This document shows, in pieces, positions 53,962 through 62,323 of a stretch of DNA of 64,000 nt (positions within the stretch are counted from its first letter, which is position 1; every line of letters starts with the position of its first letter). The position numbers and the translations under genes were made by a program. This stretch comes from Flavobacterium xinjiangense. GTDB taxonomy: Bacteria > Bacteroidota > Bacteroidia > Flavobacteriales > Flavobacteriaceae. The stretch is from NCBI RefSeq assembly GCF_900142885.1, contig NZ_FRCL01000002.1, positions 310,001 through 374,000 of the forward strand, read 5' to 3'. Below the pieces are notes generated by a model. The model was not told where the DNA came from. It ran no database searches and was given only the letters and a program-made list of their open reading frames with translations.

Positions 53962-54819
53962 ATGAAAGTATTTGTAATAGGAATAGGATTGATAGGCGGT
54001 TCGATGGCATTGGACATTAAAACGTTGCATCCGGAAGCCAAAATTTATGGAATTGATAATAACGAAAGTCATTTGGCGGAAGCCCTAGCTTTAGGAGTTG
54101 TTGATGAAGGCGCGGCATTTGATGATTTAGTGGATGCAGACTTTGTAATCGTTTCGGTTCCTGTTGATGTTGCATTGCAGGTTTTGCCAAGAGTTTTGGA
54201 TGTTATTGGAGATAATAGTATTGTTTTTGAAGTTGGGTCAACCAAAATGCCCATTTGCGAAGCAGTAGCCAATCATCCTAAAAGAAGGAATTTTATAGCA
54301 ACACATCCTATTGCAGGAACGGAATTTTCAGGTCCATCGGCAGCGATAAAAGGATTGTTTCAGGGGAAGACGAATATTATTTGTGAGGTAGAAAAAACGA
54401 CTTTCAAATTACAGGAAAGAGCATTGGATTTGTTTAAAGAAATGGGAATGAGAATCCGGTATATGGACCCAAAATCACATGACAAGCACATTGCTTACGT
54501 TTCGCATTTGTCACATATCAGTGCGTTTATGCTAGGAAAAACGGTTATCAATAAAGAGAAAGATGAACAGGATATTTTTGATATGGCCGGTTCCGGTTTT
54601 GAAAGTACGGTTCGTTTAGCTAAAAGTTCCCCTGCAATGTGGACGCCGATTTTTAAACAAAACAGGAAGCAAGTGGTAAAGACATTAGAAGAGTATATTT
54701 CGAATTTATCAAAATTTAAAGAGCTATTAGAAAAGGAAGATTACGATGCGATTTATAATGAAATGCAGAGTGTTAATAAAATAAAAGAAATATTAAACGG
54801 AATAAATGTAAAAAAGTGA
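53962..54819 (+). CDS. tyrA: Prephenate dehydrogenase
   Basis: A 285-residue enzyme that oxidises prephenate to hydroxyphenylpyruvate. The NAD loop VFVIGIGLIGGSMALDIK opens it; FIATHPIAGTEFSGPSAAIK and HDKHIAYVSHLSHISAFML hold conserved catalytic His residues. It lacks a C-terminal ACT domain. Repeat copy G stands in the 135-bp gap before it. Confidence 0.95.
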   Translation: MKVFVIGIGLIGGSMALDIKTLHPEAKIYGIDNNESHLAEALALGVVDEGAAFDDLVDADFVIVSVPVDVALQVLPRVLDVIGDNSIVFEVGSTKMPICEAVANHPKRRNFIATHPIAGTEFSGPSAAIKGLFQGKTNIICEVEKTTFKLQERALDLFKEMGMRIRYMDPKSHDKHIAYVSHLSHISAFMLGKTVINKEKDEQDIFDMAGSGFESTVRLAKSSPAMWTPIFKQNRKQVVKTLEEYISNLSKFKELLEKEDYDAIYNEMQSVNKIKEILNGINVKK

Positions 54820-54888
54820 TCAGTGTTCAATCACAGTTTACGTTAAAGAAGAACAACACAAAAAACTAAAAAAATAAAATTAGAAAAG

Positions 54889-55971
54889 ATGGAAAACAAG
54901 AAAGAAATGAGAAATTGGTTGAATGAATTCAATTTGACTCACCCATTTGTTATCGCAGGACCTTGTAGTGCTGAAACAGAAGAACAAGTATTGAAAATTG
55001 CTCATGAATTGAAAGATTCAGATGTAAGTGTTTTTAGAGCTGGAATTTGGAAACCAAGAACACGTCCGGGCGGATTTGAAGGTGTTGGTGAAATAGGTTT
55101 GAAATGGTTGAAAAAAGCAAAAGAAGAAACTGGATTGTTAATGGGAACGGAAGTGGCAAATGCTGCTCACGTAAAATTAGCTTTGGAATATGATATCGAT
55201 GTATTGTGGATTGGTGCAAGAACGACAGTAAATCCATTTGCTATGCAAGAAATTGCAGATGCTTTAGCAGGAACTAAAAAAATTGTATTAGTAAAAAACC
55301 CAGTAAACCCGGATTTATCTTTGTGGTTAGGTGGAGTGGAGCGTTTGTACAATGCAGGAATCGAAAAACTAGGGGTAATCCACAGAGGTTTCTCTACTTA
55401 CGAGAAAACAAAATATAGAAACATTCCAGAATGGCAAATTGCTATCGAATTGCAAAATAAATTCCCTGACTTACCTTTAATCATCGATCCGTCTCACATT
55501 ACAGGAGATCGTAACATGATTCTTGAGGTAACGCAAGAAGCATTGGATTTGAATTATGACGGTATGATTATCGAGACACATTATGATCCAGACAATGCGT
55601 GGAGTGATGCTGCACAACAAGTGACACCAACTGCTTTGAAACAAATTTTTGTAGATTTGAAAGTTAGAAAGGTAAATGATGTATCTGAAGAGTTTACTCA
55701 AAAGATGACGAAATTGAGAACGAATATCGACATCTTGGATGAAAATTTATTAGACTTATTAGGAAAACGTATGAAAGTGGCGGATGAAATAGGTCAAGTA
55801 AAAAAAGACGCTAACGTTGCCATTCTTCAAAATACTCGTTGGAATGAAATACTAGGTAAAATGATTCTTGAAGGAGAGAAAAAAGGATTGACTGAAGAGT
55901 TTGTGCTAAAAATGTTCAAAGCGATTCACCAGGAAAGTATTGGTCACCAGGAAAAAGTGCTGAATAAGTAA
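54889..55971 (+). CDS. DAHP synthase / chorismate mutase type II fusion
   Basis: A 360-residue bifunctional enzyme. The N-terminal DAHP synthase (1-260) has FVIAGPCSAETEEQVLKIAH, VFRAGIWKPRTRPGGFEGVG, IDVLWIGARTTVNPFAMQEI and LIIDPSHITGDRN. The C-terminal AroQ domain (about 275-358) has LRTNIDILDENLLDLLGKRM and ADEIGQVKKDANVAILQ. It carries out the first shikimate step and the branch-point step to prephenate, so the operon has every dedicated step from prephenate to Phe and Tyr plus entry control. Confidence 0.95.
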   Translation: MENKKEMRNWLNEFNLTHPFVIAGPCSAETEEQVLKIAHELKDSDVSVFRAGIWKPRTRPGGFEGVGEIGLKWLKKAKEETGLLMGTEVANAAHVKLALEYDIDVLWIGARTTVNPFAMQEIADALAGTKKIVLVKNPVNPDLSLWLGGVERLYNAGIEKLGVIHRGFSTYEKTKYRNIPEWQIAIELQNKFPDLPLIIDPSHITGDRNMILEVTQEALDLNYDGMIIETHYDPDNAWSDAAQQVTPTALKQIFVDLKVRKVNDVSEEFTQKMTKLRTNIDILDENLLDLLGKRMKVADEIGQVKKDANVAILQNTRWNEILGKMILEGEKKGLTEEFVLKMFKAIHQESIGHQEKVLNK

Positions 55972-55998
55972 TTGATTCAAGTAAATAATTTATTTATT

Positions 55999-56029
55999 AA
56001 AACCTACAATTTATTTGTAGGTTTTTTTT
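55999..56029 (+). terminator. Terminator of the pheA operon
   Basis: Perfect 11-bp stem AAAACCTACAA/TTGTAGGTTTT with loop TTTAT and a run of eight T. Confidence 0.9.
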
Positions 56030-56064
56030 GTATTATTGCGGCAACCTAAAATCAATTTATTATT

Positions 56065-56715
56065 ATGAAAAGAATTACTTTACTGCTTATTTGCTTGTTG
56101 TCGACAACGCTAATGCTAGCACAATTTGAAGGAGCAAAACAAATTTTTGAATCGCCAAAATTAGTTCAGTTAACTGCAGAACACAAAACAGTGGCAATAT
56201 TGCCTTTTAAAGCATCGATCTCGTATAAAAGATTACCTAAAAATTTTGATGCGCAGACAAATAGAGATGAAGAAACAAAACTAGGCTCTAACTTACAATC
56301 CGGAATGTATACTTATCTTTTGAGAAAATCAGATGATTATACGGTTACTGTTCAGGATATTGAAAGAACAAATGTTCTTTTGAAACAAAGTGCAGTTTAT
56401 GATAAAATTGACGAAATGACTCCGGATGCACTTGCCAAAATTTTAGGTGTTGATGCAGTAATCAAATGTGGTTACGCTTATGAAAAAACCAGTAGTGAGG
56501 GATTAGCACTAGCAAAAACTCTGTTGATCGGTTTTGGAACGGGAAAAGTAGCCAGTGGAGAAATGACTATGAACGTTTACAATGGAATAGATGGAGATTT
56601 GCTTTGGAGATTTTATAAAGAGATGAACGAAGATGTGATGAGCTCAGCAAATGCTGTCATGGAAAGAATGATGAGAAAAGTGGGGCGTAATTTTCCTTAC
56701 CAAGTAAAAAAATAA
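56065..56715 (+). CDS. Exported CsgG-like protein of unknown function
   Basis: A 216-residue protein with signal peptide MKRITLLLICLLSTTLMLAQ. AEHKTVAILPFKASISYKRL, then TVTVQDIERTNVLL, LAKILGVDAVIKCGYAYEK and a final helix VMERMMRKVGRNFPYQVKK give the alpha/beta pattern of the CsgG/TolB-N-like periplasmic fold. It has no lipobox Cys. Function unknown; the CsgG relation is from pattern only. It has its own terminator. Confidence 0.65.
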   Translation: MKRITLLLICLLSTTLMLAQFEGAKQIFESPKLVQLTAEHKTVAILPFKASISYKRLPKNFDAQTNRDEETKLGSNLQSGMYTYLLRKSDDYTVTVQDIERTNVLLKQSAVYDKIDEMTPDALAKILGVDAVIKCGYAYEKTSSEGLALAKTLLIGFGTGKVASGEMTMNVYNGIDGDLLWRFYKEMNEDVMSSANAVMERMMRKVGRNFPYQVKK

Positions 56716-56749
56716 GGAATCTATATATCAGTAGTATTCTTATGAAATC

Positions 56750-56790
56750 AATCTCCACAGCTTTAAATTTAAGGTTGTGGAGATTTTTTA
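56750..56790 (+). terminator. Terminator after the CsgG-like gene
   Basis: Stem AATCTCCACA/TGTGGAGATT with a 16-nt loop and six T. Confidence 0.88.
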
Positions 56791-56857
56791 TTTATGGGTA
56801 GTCTTAAAAACTATAAACTTTATCAACAAGTGACGGGATAAACTTAAAACAAAATTT

Positions 56858-56865
56858 TACCTTTG
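56858..56865 (+). promoter_or_regulatory. -7 element TACCTTTG next to the rsgA start codon
   Basis: A perfect TAnnTTTG ends only 4 bp before the ATG of rsgA. With the normal distance of about 4-7 nt to the transcript start, the mRNA would be leaderless or nearly so. No good -33 TTG is visible. Confidence 0.6.
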
Positions 56866-56869
56866 CACC

Positions 56870-57847
56870 ATGACAGGACTAGTTTACAAATCTACAGGAA
56901 GTTGGTACACCGTAAAATCTGAACAAGGGGATTTTATCGAATGCCGTATGAAAGGGAAATTCCGTATAAAAGGAATCAAAAGCACCAATCCTATTGCTGT
57001 AGGTGATATTGTGGATTATGAACTCGAAGAATCATCCGATACCGTTACAGGAACCATTCATAAAATTCACGACAGAAAGAATTATATTGTTCGAAAGTCA
57101 GTGAATTTATCGCATCAGATGCATATAATTGCTTCGAATATCGATCGGGTTTTCTTGTTGGTTACGATAAACAATCCGCCAACGACTTTTAATTTTATTG
57201 ACCGTTTTCTGGTTACAGCCGAAGCGTATGGCATCGAAACGATTTTAGTTTTTAATAAAATTGACACTTTTGACGATGCTACTCTAGATGAGCAATTGTA
57301 TATGCAACATGTGTATCAAGAAATTGGATACAAATGCTTGCGCGTTTCTTCTACTGAAATGAAAGGGATTGAGGAGTTAAAAGAGATGATGATTGGTAAA
57401 GTGAGCATGTTCTCCGGACATTCCGGTGTTGGGAAATCGACTTTGGTAAATGCCATGGAACCTACATTACATCTAAAAACAAAAACAATTTCGGAAGCAA
57501 GTAAGCAAGGACAACACACGACAACTTTTGCCGAGATGTACGATTTGTCTTTTGACGCTAAAATTATTGATACACCCGGTATCAAAGGTTTTGGGATTGT
57601 CGATATGGAAAAAGAAGAAATCAGTGGTTATTTCCCTGAATTTTTCAAATTGAAGGAGCAGTGTAAGTTTAATAATTGCCTGCATAAAGAGGAACCGCAT
57701 TGCGCCATTAAAGCAGCTTTAGAAAAAGATGAAATCGCTTGGTCCCGCTATAGAAGTTACCTCAAGATACTGGAAGGGGATGATGAAAATTACCGTACTG
57801 ATATCCATAACGAAGACCGTATAATAAGCGATAAAACAAGGGAATAA
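56870..57847 (+). CDS. rsgA: Ribosome small-subunit-dependent GTPase A
   Basis: A 325-residue circularly permuted GTPase that acts in late 30S assembly. The N-terminal OB fold (1-90) is followed by FNKID (G4), SGHSGVGKSTLVNAM (G1) and DTPGIKGFG (G3), in the permuted order. The zinc site is EQCKFNNCLHKEEPHC near the C-terminus. Probably transcribed from a leaderless promoter. The dtd gene follows after 49 bp with no terminator. Confidence 0.95.
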   Translation: MTGLVYKSTGSWYTVKSEQGDFIECRMKGKFRIKGIKSTNPIAVGDIVDYELEESSDTVTGTIHKIHDRKNYIVRKSVNLSHQMHIIASNIDRVFLLVTINNPPTTFNFIDRFLVTAEAYGIETILVFNKIDTFDDATLDEQLYMQHVYQEIGYKCLRVSSTEMKGIEELKEMMIGKVSMFSGHSGVGKSTLVNAMEPTLHLKTKTISEASKQGQHTTTFAEMYDLSFDAKIIDTPGIKGFGIVDMEKEEISGYFPEFFKLKEQCKFNNCLHKEEPHCAIKAALEKDEIAWSRYRSYLKILEGDDENYRTDIHNEDRIISDKTRE

Positions 57848-57896
57848 TTATGAATATGCACCATTCATAATTTATCATTCATAATTCACCATTATT

Positions 57897-58349
57897 TTGA
57901 AAATCGTCCTCCAAAGAGTTTCCTCCGCCTCAGTAACCATAGACAATAAAATCGTAGCCGATATCCAAAAAGGATTATTGGTTTTAGTTGGTATTGAAGA
58001 TGTCGATGCCCAAGAAGATATTAATTGGCTTGTAGGTAAAATTGTCAATCTTCGCATATTTGATGATTCAAATCATGTTATGAATTTATCCGTAAGAGAT
58101 ATTGACGGCGATATAATTGTGGTAAGTCAGTTTACACTTCATGCTTCTACCAAAAAAGGAAATCGTCCGTCGTATTTAAAAGCGTCAAAACCAGAAGTTG
58201 CCATTCCACTGTATGAGAATTTTGTAGAACGATTAGAAATTGAGTTGGCTAAGAAAGTTCAAACGGGAATTTTTGGTGCGGATATGAAGGTACTTTTGTT
58301 AAATGATGGCCCTGTAACGATACAAATAGATAGTAAAAATAGAGAATAA
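57897..58349 (+). CDS. dtd: D-aminoacyl-tRNA deacylase
   Basis: A 150-residue enzyme that removes D-amino acids from tRNA. VVSQFTLHASTKKGNRPSYL and LLNDGPVTIQID are the two family motifs that form the active site (with the Gly-Pro variation NDGPV). The start is a TTG (57897-57899) giving (M)KIVLQRVSSASVTID. The spacer before it has repeated ATTCATAAT/ATTATGAAT units. Confidence 0.94.
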   Translation: MKIVLQRVSSASVTIDNKIVADIQKGLLVLVGIEDVDAQEDINWLVGKIVNLRIFDDSNHVMNLSVRDIDGDIIVVSQFTLHASTKKGNRPSYLKASKPEVAIPLYENFVERLEIELAKKVQTGIFGADMKVLLLNDGPVTIQIDSKNRE

Positions 58350-58396
58350 ATTTTTTTTGCCGAATTTTTCTTATAAATTTGAGAAAAATGTAATCT

Positions 58397-60307
58397 ATGC
58401 AATTTAAATTTACTTGTTTTCTATTGTTGTTTTCTTCTACATTACTTTTTGCACAAAAAAGCGAATATAATACGATATCTATCGCTGATAGCCTCAAGGA
58501 AAACGCAAATGCAATAGTTCGTTTAAATCAAATTGATATAACTATTTCGTCACAAAGGAATATGAATATCATGACCAAAAGAGTGGTCACCGTTCTAAAT
58601 GAAAAGGGAATTGGCGAAATTGAAGCAACAGAATATTACAGCAAAACTTCTTCTGTGAAAAATATTGAAGCATCAGTCTTTGATGGTCTTGGTATTGAAA
58701 TTAAAAAAATAAAAAGGAAAGATTTCAAAGATCAAAGTGCAGTGAGTGGAAGTACACTTTTTTCGGATGATCGTATTATTTATTTGGATTATACACCCAC
58801 TCAATACCCTTTTACCATAATTTATGAAAGTGAAGTAGAAAGTTCAAACACTGCTTTTATTCCACAATGGTATCCCTTAAGTGATTATTTTGTAAGTATT
58901 GAAAAAAGCATCTTGAATGTGAATTATCCTGACAATCTTGGCTTTAAAAAAATGGAATCGAATTTTTCCAATTTTAAAATTAACAAAACGATAGATTCCT
59001 CCACACAACTTTCCTATACAGCCACCAATATTACCGCTCAAAAAGAAGAGGATTATAGTCCTGTGTTTAATACTATTTTTCCAAAAGTAATGATGGGCTT
59101 AGAAAATTTTCACCTTGAAAATGTAGATGGAACCGCTAAAACCTGGTCAGGATTCGGGCAATGGTATTCTGAAAAAATTTTGTCAGGAACAACTGAATTA
59201 TCTGAAGAAACCAAATTAAAAATGAAAGCGCTTGTTGGGGACGAAAAAGATCCAATAAAGAAAGCAAAATTGATTTATAATTATGTGCAGCAAAAATCGC
59301 GATATGTAAATATCAGTATTGGAATTGGAGGGTGGAAACCAATGTTAGCTGCTGATGTTGATCGATTAGGATATGGTGATTGTAAAGCATTGACTAATTA
59401 TACAAAGGCACTTCTTAATGCAGTTGATGTGCCGTCATACAATACTATTCTATACGGAAGTTCTCGCAAACGAAATATTGAGCCTGATTTTGTATCCATG
59501 CAAGGCAATCATATGATTTTATCGATTCCTAATGGAGATAATTATATTTGGTTGGAATGTACTAGTCAGGACACTCCTTTTGGTTATCAAGGAACCTTTA
59601 CTGACGATAGAGATGTTTTAATTATGAAGCCAGACGGAGGAGAAATTGTGCGAACTAAAATTTATCAAGACAAAGACAATACTCAAATCAGTAAAGGAAA
59701 ATTTTCTTTGTCGCAAACGGGAGATTTTTTAGGGAAAATAATTATTGTCTCAGAAGGGTCACAATACAATCAAAAAGCAGCTATAGAGAATTTTCAGCCT
59801 ACAGATAAAGAAGCGCATTATAAAAAATATTGGGATAATATCAATAATTTAAAAATTGATAAAATAACATTTACTAACGATAAGGAAAATATCAGTTTTA
59901 CTGAAAATGCTGAAATTAGTGCTGTTAATTATGGAAGTATTTCAGGAAATAAGATAATGTTTGTGGTTAATGGGTATAACCAAATTACAGGAAATGTAAA
60001 ACGAATCCGAAATCGGAAAAACCCGTTTGAAATTCAAAGAGGATATGCTGATGGAGATGAAATTGAGATTAGTTTGCCATCAGGATTTTCTATTGAATTT
60101 CTACCGAGTAATTTTGAATTGAAAACGAAGTTTGGAGAATATAAAACCGAAATCATCAAGAAAGATGCTACTAATCTTGTTTACAAGCGCACCATGTTCT
60201 TGAAAAAAGGATTGTATTCTAGCAAAGAATATGATGAGTACCGACTTTTTATAGAACAAATTTCCAGAAACGACAATGCCAAAATTATTTTAACCAAGAA
60301 TATATAA
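58397..60307 (+). CDS. DUF3857 / transglutaminase-like exported protein (catalytic triad kept)
   Basis: A 636-residue protein with signal peptide MQFKFTCFLLLFSSTLLFAQ. The DUF3857 beta-rich region (about 30-250) precedes a transglutaminase-like domain. It keeps the nucleophile Cys329 in RLGYGDCKALTNYTKALL and His372 in GNHMILSI, with an acidic residue after WLE. It probably acts in the periplasm; family function is unknown. It is the first of three tandem paralogs, 3 bp from the second. Confidence 0.85.
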   Translation: MQFKFTCFLLLFSSTLLFAQKSEYNTISIADSLKENANAIVRLNQIDITISSQRNMNIMTKRVVTVLNEKGIGEIEATEYYSKTSSVKNIEASVFDGLGIEIKKIKRKDFKDQSAVSGSTLFSDDRIIYLDYTPTQYPFTIIYESEVESSNTAFIPQWYPLSDYFVSIEKSILNVNYPDNLGFKKMESNFSNFKINKTIDSSTQLSYTATNITAQKEEDYSPVFNTIFPKVMMGLENFHLENVDGTAKTWSGFGQWYSEKILSGTTELSEETKLKMKALVGDEKDPIKKAKLIYNYVQQKSRYVNISIGIGGWKPMLAADVDRLGYGDCKALTNYTKALLNAVDVPSYNTILYGSSRKRNIEPDFVSMQGNHMILSIPNGDNYIWLECTSQDTPFGYQGTFTDDRDVLIMKPDGGEIVRTKIYQDKDNTQISKGKFSLSQTGDFLGKIIIVSEGSQYNQKAAIENFQPTDKEAHYKKYWDNINNLKIDKITFTNDKENISFTENAEISAVNYGSISGNKIMFVVNGYNQITGNVKRIRNRKNPFEIQRGYADGDEIEISLPSGFSIEFLPSNFELKTKFGEYKTEIIKKDATNLVYKRTMFLKKGLYSSKEYDEYRLFIEQISRNDNAKIILTKNI

Positions 60308-60310
60308 ACC

Positions 60311-62317
60311 ATGAAATGTAACCAACTAGCCATTATTTTATTTTTCACTCTATTTTTTTTAAAAGCAAATGCGCAAGAATTTAAACTTGGAAAAGTTTCA
60401 ATAGAAGAGCTTCAAGAAAAAGTAAACCCGAAAGACACATCCGCCGTTGCTGCAATATTGTTCAAGAAAGGAGAAACTAGATGCGAATATTCAAATGGTG
60501 TTGGCTTCACGGTAATAACCAAAGTAGCTCTCCGTATAAAAATTTATAAAAAAGAAGGATATGATTGGGCTAATCAACAGGTGAATTTTGTAAAAGTATC
60601 TTTTTTTAAAGAAACTGTTGATTTCACGGATGCAATTACTTATAATTTGGTTGGAGGTAAAATAGAAAAAACAAAACTAAAGGGTGAAGGCGAGTTCGAA
60701 GAAAATATAGATAAGTTTTTGAGCAAAAAGAAAATTACCATGCCTAACGTTAAAGTAGGATCGGTAATTGAATACGAATATACTATTAAATCTCCCAATG
60801 TAGGTTCATTTAAAGATTTTGATTTTCAAACAAATATTCCTGTAAATTATGTTGAATATACGACCTACATACCAGACTATTTTTCTTTTACGAACCGTTT
60901 TAAAGGATTTATTACACCAAGGGTGATTTCAGATAAAAAAAATCGGGAAATAGTTATGGTCGATAAAGAAATTATTGTGGGCCAAGGAACTAAATTTTCC
61001 GAAAGAAAGATTTTCTATCAAGAAACAAAAACGTCCTATATAGTCGAAAATTTACCTGCTTTGAAAGATGAGGTTTATGTAAATAATGTTAATAATTATG
61101 CTGTTAGTTTGTCACAAGAATTATCAACGACCAAATTTCCGGATGAGCCTTTAAAAATGATATCTGCCGATTGGAATTCGGTAGTAAAGTCAATCTATGA
61201 ATTTGATAATTTTGGACCAGAATTAAATAAAACGGGATACTTTGAAGAGGATATGAAAAATGTAATTGCAGGTTTAAGCACGCCGGAAGAAAAAATTACG
61301 GCACTATTAAATTATGTAAAAACTACCGTAAAATGGAATGATTACTACGGTTATTCTTGTAATGATGGGGTAAAAAAAGCGTATAAAGAAAAGACTGGAA
61401 ATATTGCTGAAATTAATCTGATGCTAACCGCTATGTTGCGTTATTCAGGATTGACTGCGAATCCAGTTTTAGTTAGCACTCGTTCTAATGGAATTGCAAT
61501 TTTTCCTAATAGAACCGCTTTTAATTATGTTATCGCAGCAGTAGAAACTCCTAATGGATTAATATTGTTGGATGCCTCAGATAAGTTTTCGATGCCAAAT
61601 ATATTGCCTTTTAGGGCATTAAACTGGATGGGGAGATTGATACGAAAAGATGGTACATCCGAAGAGGTTGATTTAATGCCGAAAGTAGTGTCAAATAATA
61701 CCGTAATGATGAATTACTCGGTCGATGTAAATGGGCAGATTGCAGGGAAATTAAGAAGGCAAAGAACAAATCACAATGCGATGATTTACAGAATAAATAC
61801 TGATAATATAAAAGAAGAAACTTATCTGGAAAAGCTCGAAAATGAAAATGAAAAGATAGAAATAAAAGACTATTCAAGAGCGAATGAAAAAGAACTGAAC
61901 TTACCTGTAAGTGAAACCTTTTCTTTTTCAGGTGCTAATCTTTGTGAAGGTATTGGAGGTAAAATTTATATAAATCCATTGTTGTTTTTTTCTCAACAAC
62001 AAAATCCTTTCAAACAGGAAAATAGAGAATATCCTATTGATTATGGATTTCCATTCTTGGATAAATACAGTATTAATATTCAAATTCCAGAAGGATATAA
62101 AGTAGAAACATTGCCGTCTCCTGCAGTTCTTAACATGCAGGACAATTTAGGTAGTTTTAAATTTATGACTAATTTATCTGAGAATACAATTCAGTTAGTA
62201 ATAACAAATCAAATAAATACAGCGATTATTTCATCTGAATATTATTCAATGTTAAAAGAATATTATCAGGGTATGGTTGCAAAAGAAAATGAGAAAATAG
62301 TTCTAACAAAAATATAG
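60311..62317 (+). CDS. DUF3857 protein with degenerate transglutaminase domain
   Basis: A 668-residue protein with signal peptide MKCNQLAIILFFTLFFLKANAQ. It has the same architecture as the gene upstream, but the position of the nucleophile is Ile365 (KTGNIAEINLMLTAML) and the His position is Tyr in AFNYVIAAVE, so the domain should be inactive as a hydrolase or transferase. It may bind a partner or substrate instead. It starts 3 bp after the previous stop. Confidence 0.85.
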   Translation: MKCNQLAIILFFTLFFLKANAQEFKLGKVSIEELQEKVNPKDTSAVAAILFKKGETRCEYSNGVGFTVITKVALRIKIYKKEGYDWANQQVNFVKVSFFKETVDFTDAITYNLVGGKIEKTKLKGEGEFEENIDKFLSKKKITMPNVKVGSVIEYEYTIKSPNVGSFKDFDFQTNIPVNYVEYTTYIPDYFSFTNRFKGFITPRVISDKKNREIVMVDKEIIVGQGTKFSERKIFYQETKTSYIVENLPALKDEVYVNNVNNYAVSLSQELSTTKFPDEPLKMISADWNSVVKSIYEFDNFGPELNKTGYFEEDMKNVIAGLSTPEEKITALLNYVKTTVKWNDYYGYSCNDGVKKAYKEKTGNIAEINLMLTAMLRYSGLTANPVLVSTRSNGIAIFPNRTAFNYVIAAVETPNGLILLDASDKFSMPNILPFRALNWMGRLIRKDGTSEEVDLMPKVVSNNTVMMNYSVDVNGQIAGKLRRQRTNHNAMIYRINTDNIKEETYLEKLENENEKIEIKDYSRANEKELNLPVSETFSFSGANLCEGIGGKIYINPLLFFSQQQNPFKQENREYPIDYGFPFLDKYSINIQIPEGYKVETLPSPAVLNMQDNLGSFKFMTNLSENTIQLVITNQINTAIISSEYYSMLKEYYQGMVAKENEKIVLTKI

Positions 62318-62323
62318 TACCAT

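Noticed and set aside
56742..56801. Short ORF overlapping the terminator after the CsgG-like gene
   Set aside because: It lies across the terminator stem and has no biased composition; most likely chance.
57848..57896. ATTATGAAT/ATTCATAAT repeats between rsgA and dtd as an operator
   Set aside because: This looks like low-complexity spacer sequence; there is no promoter between the two genes for an operator to act on.
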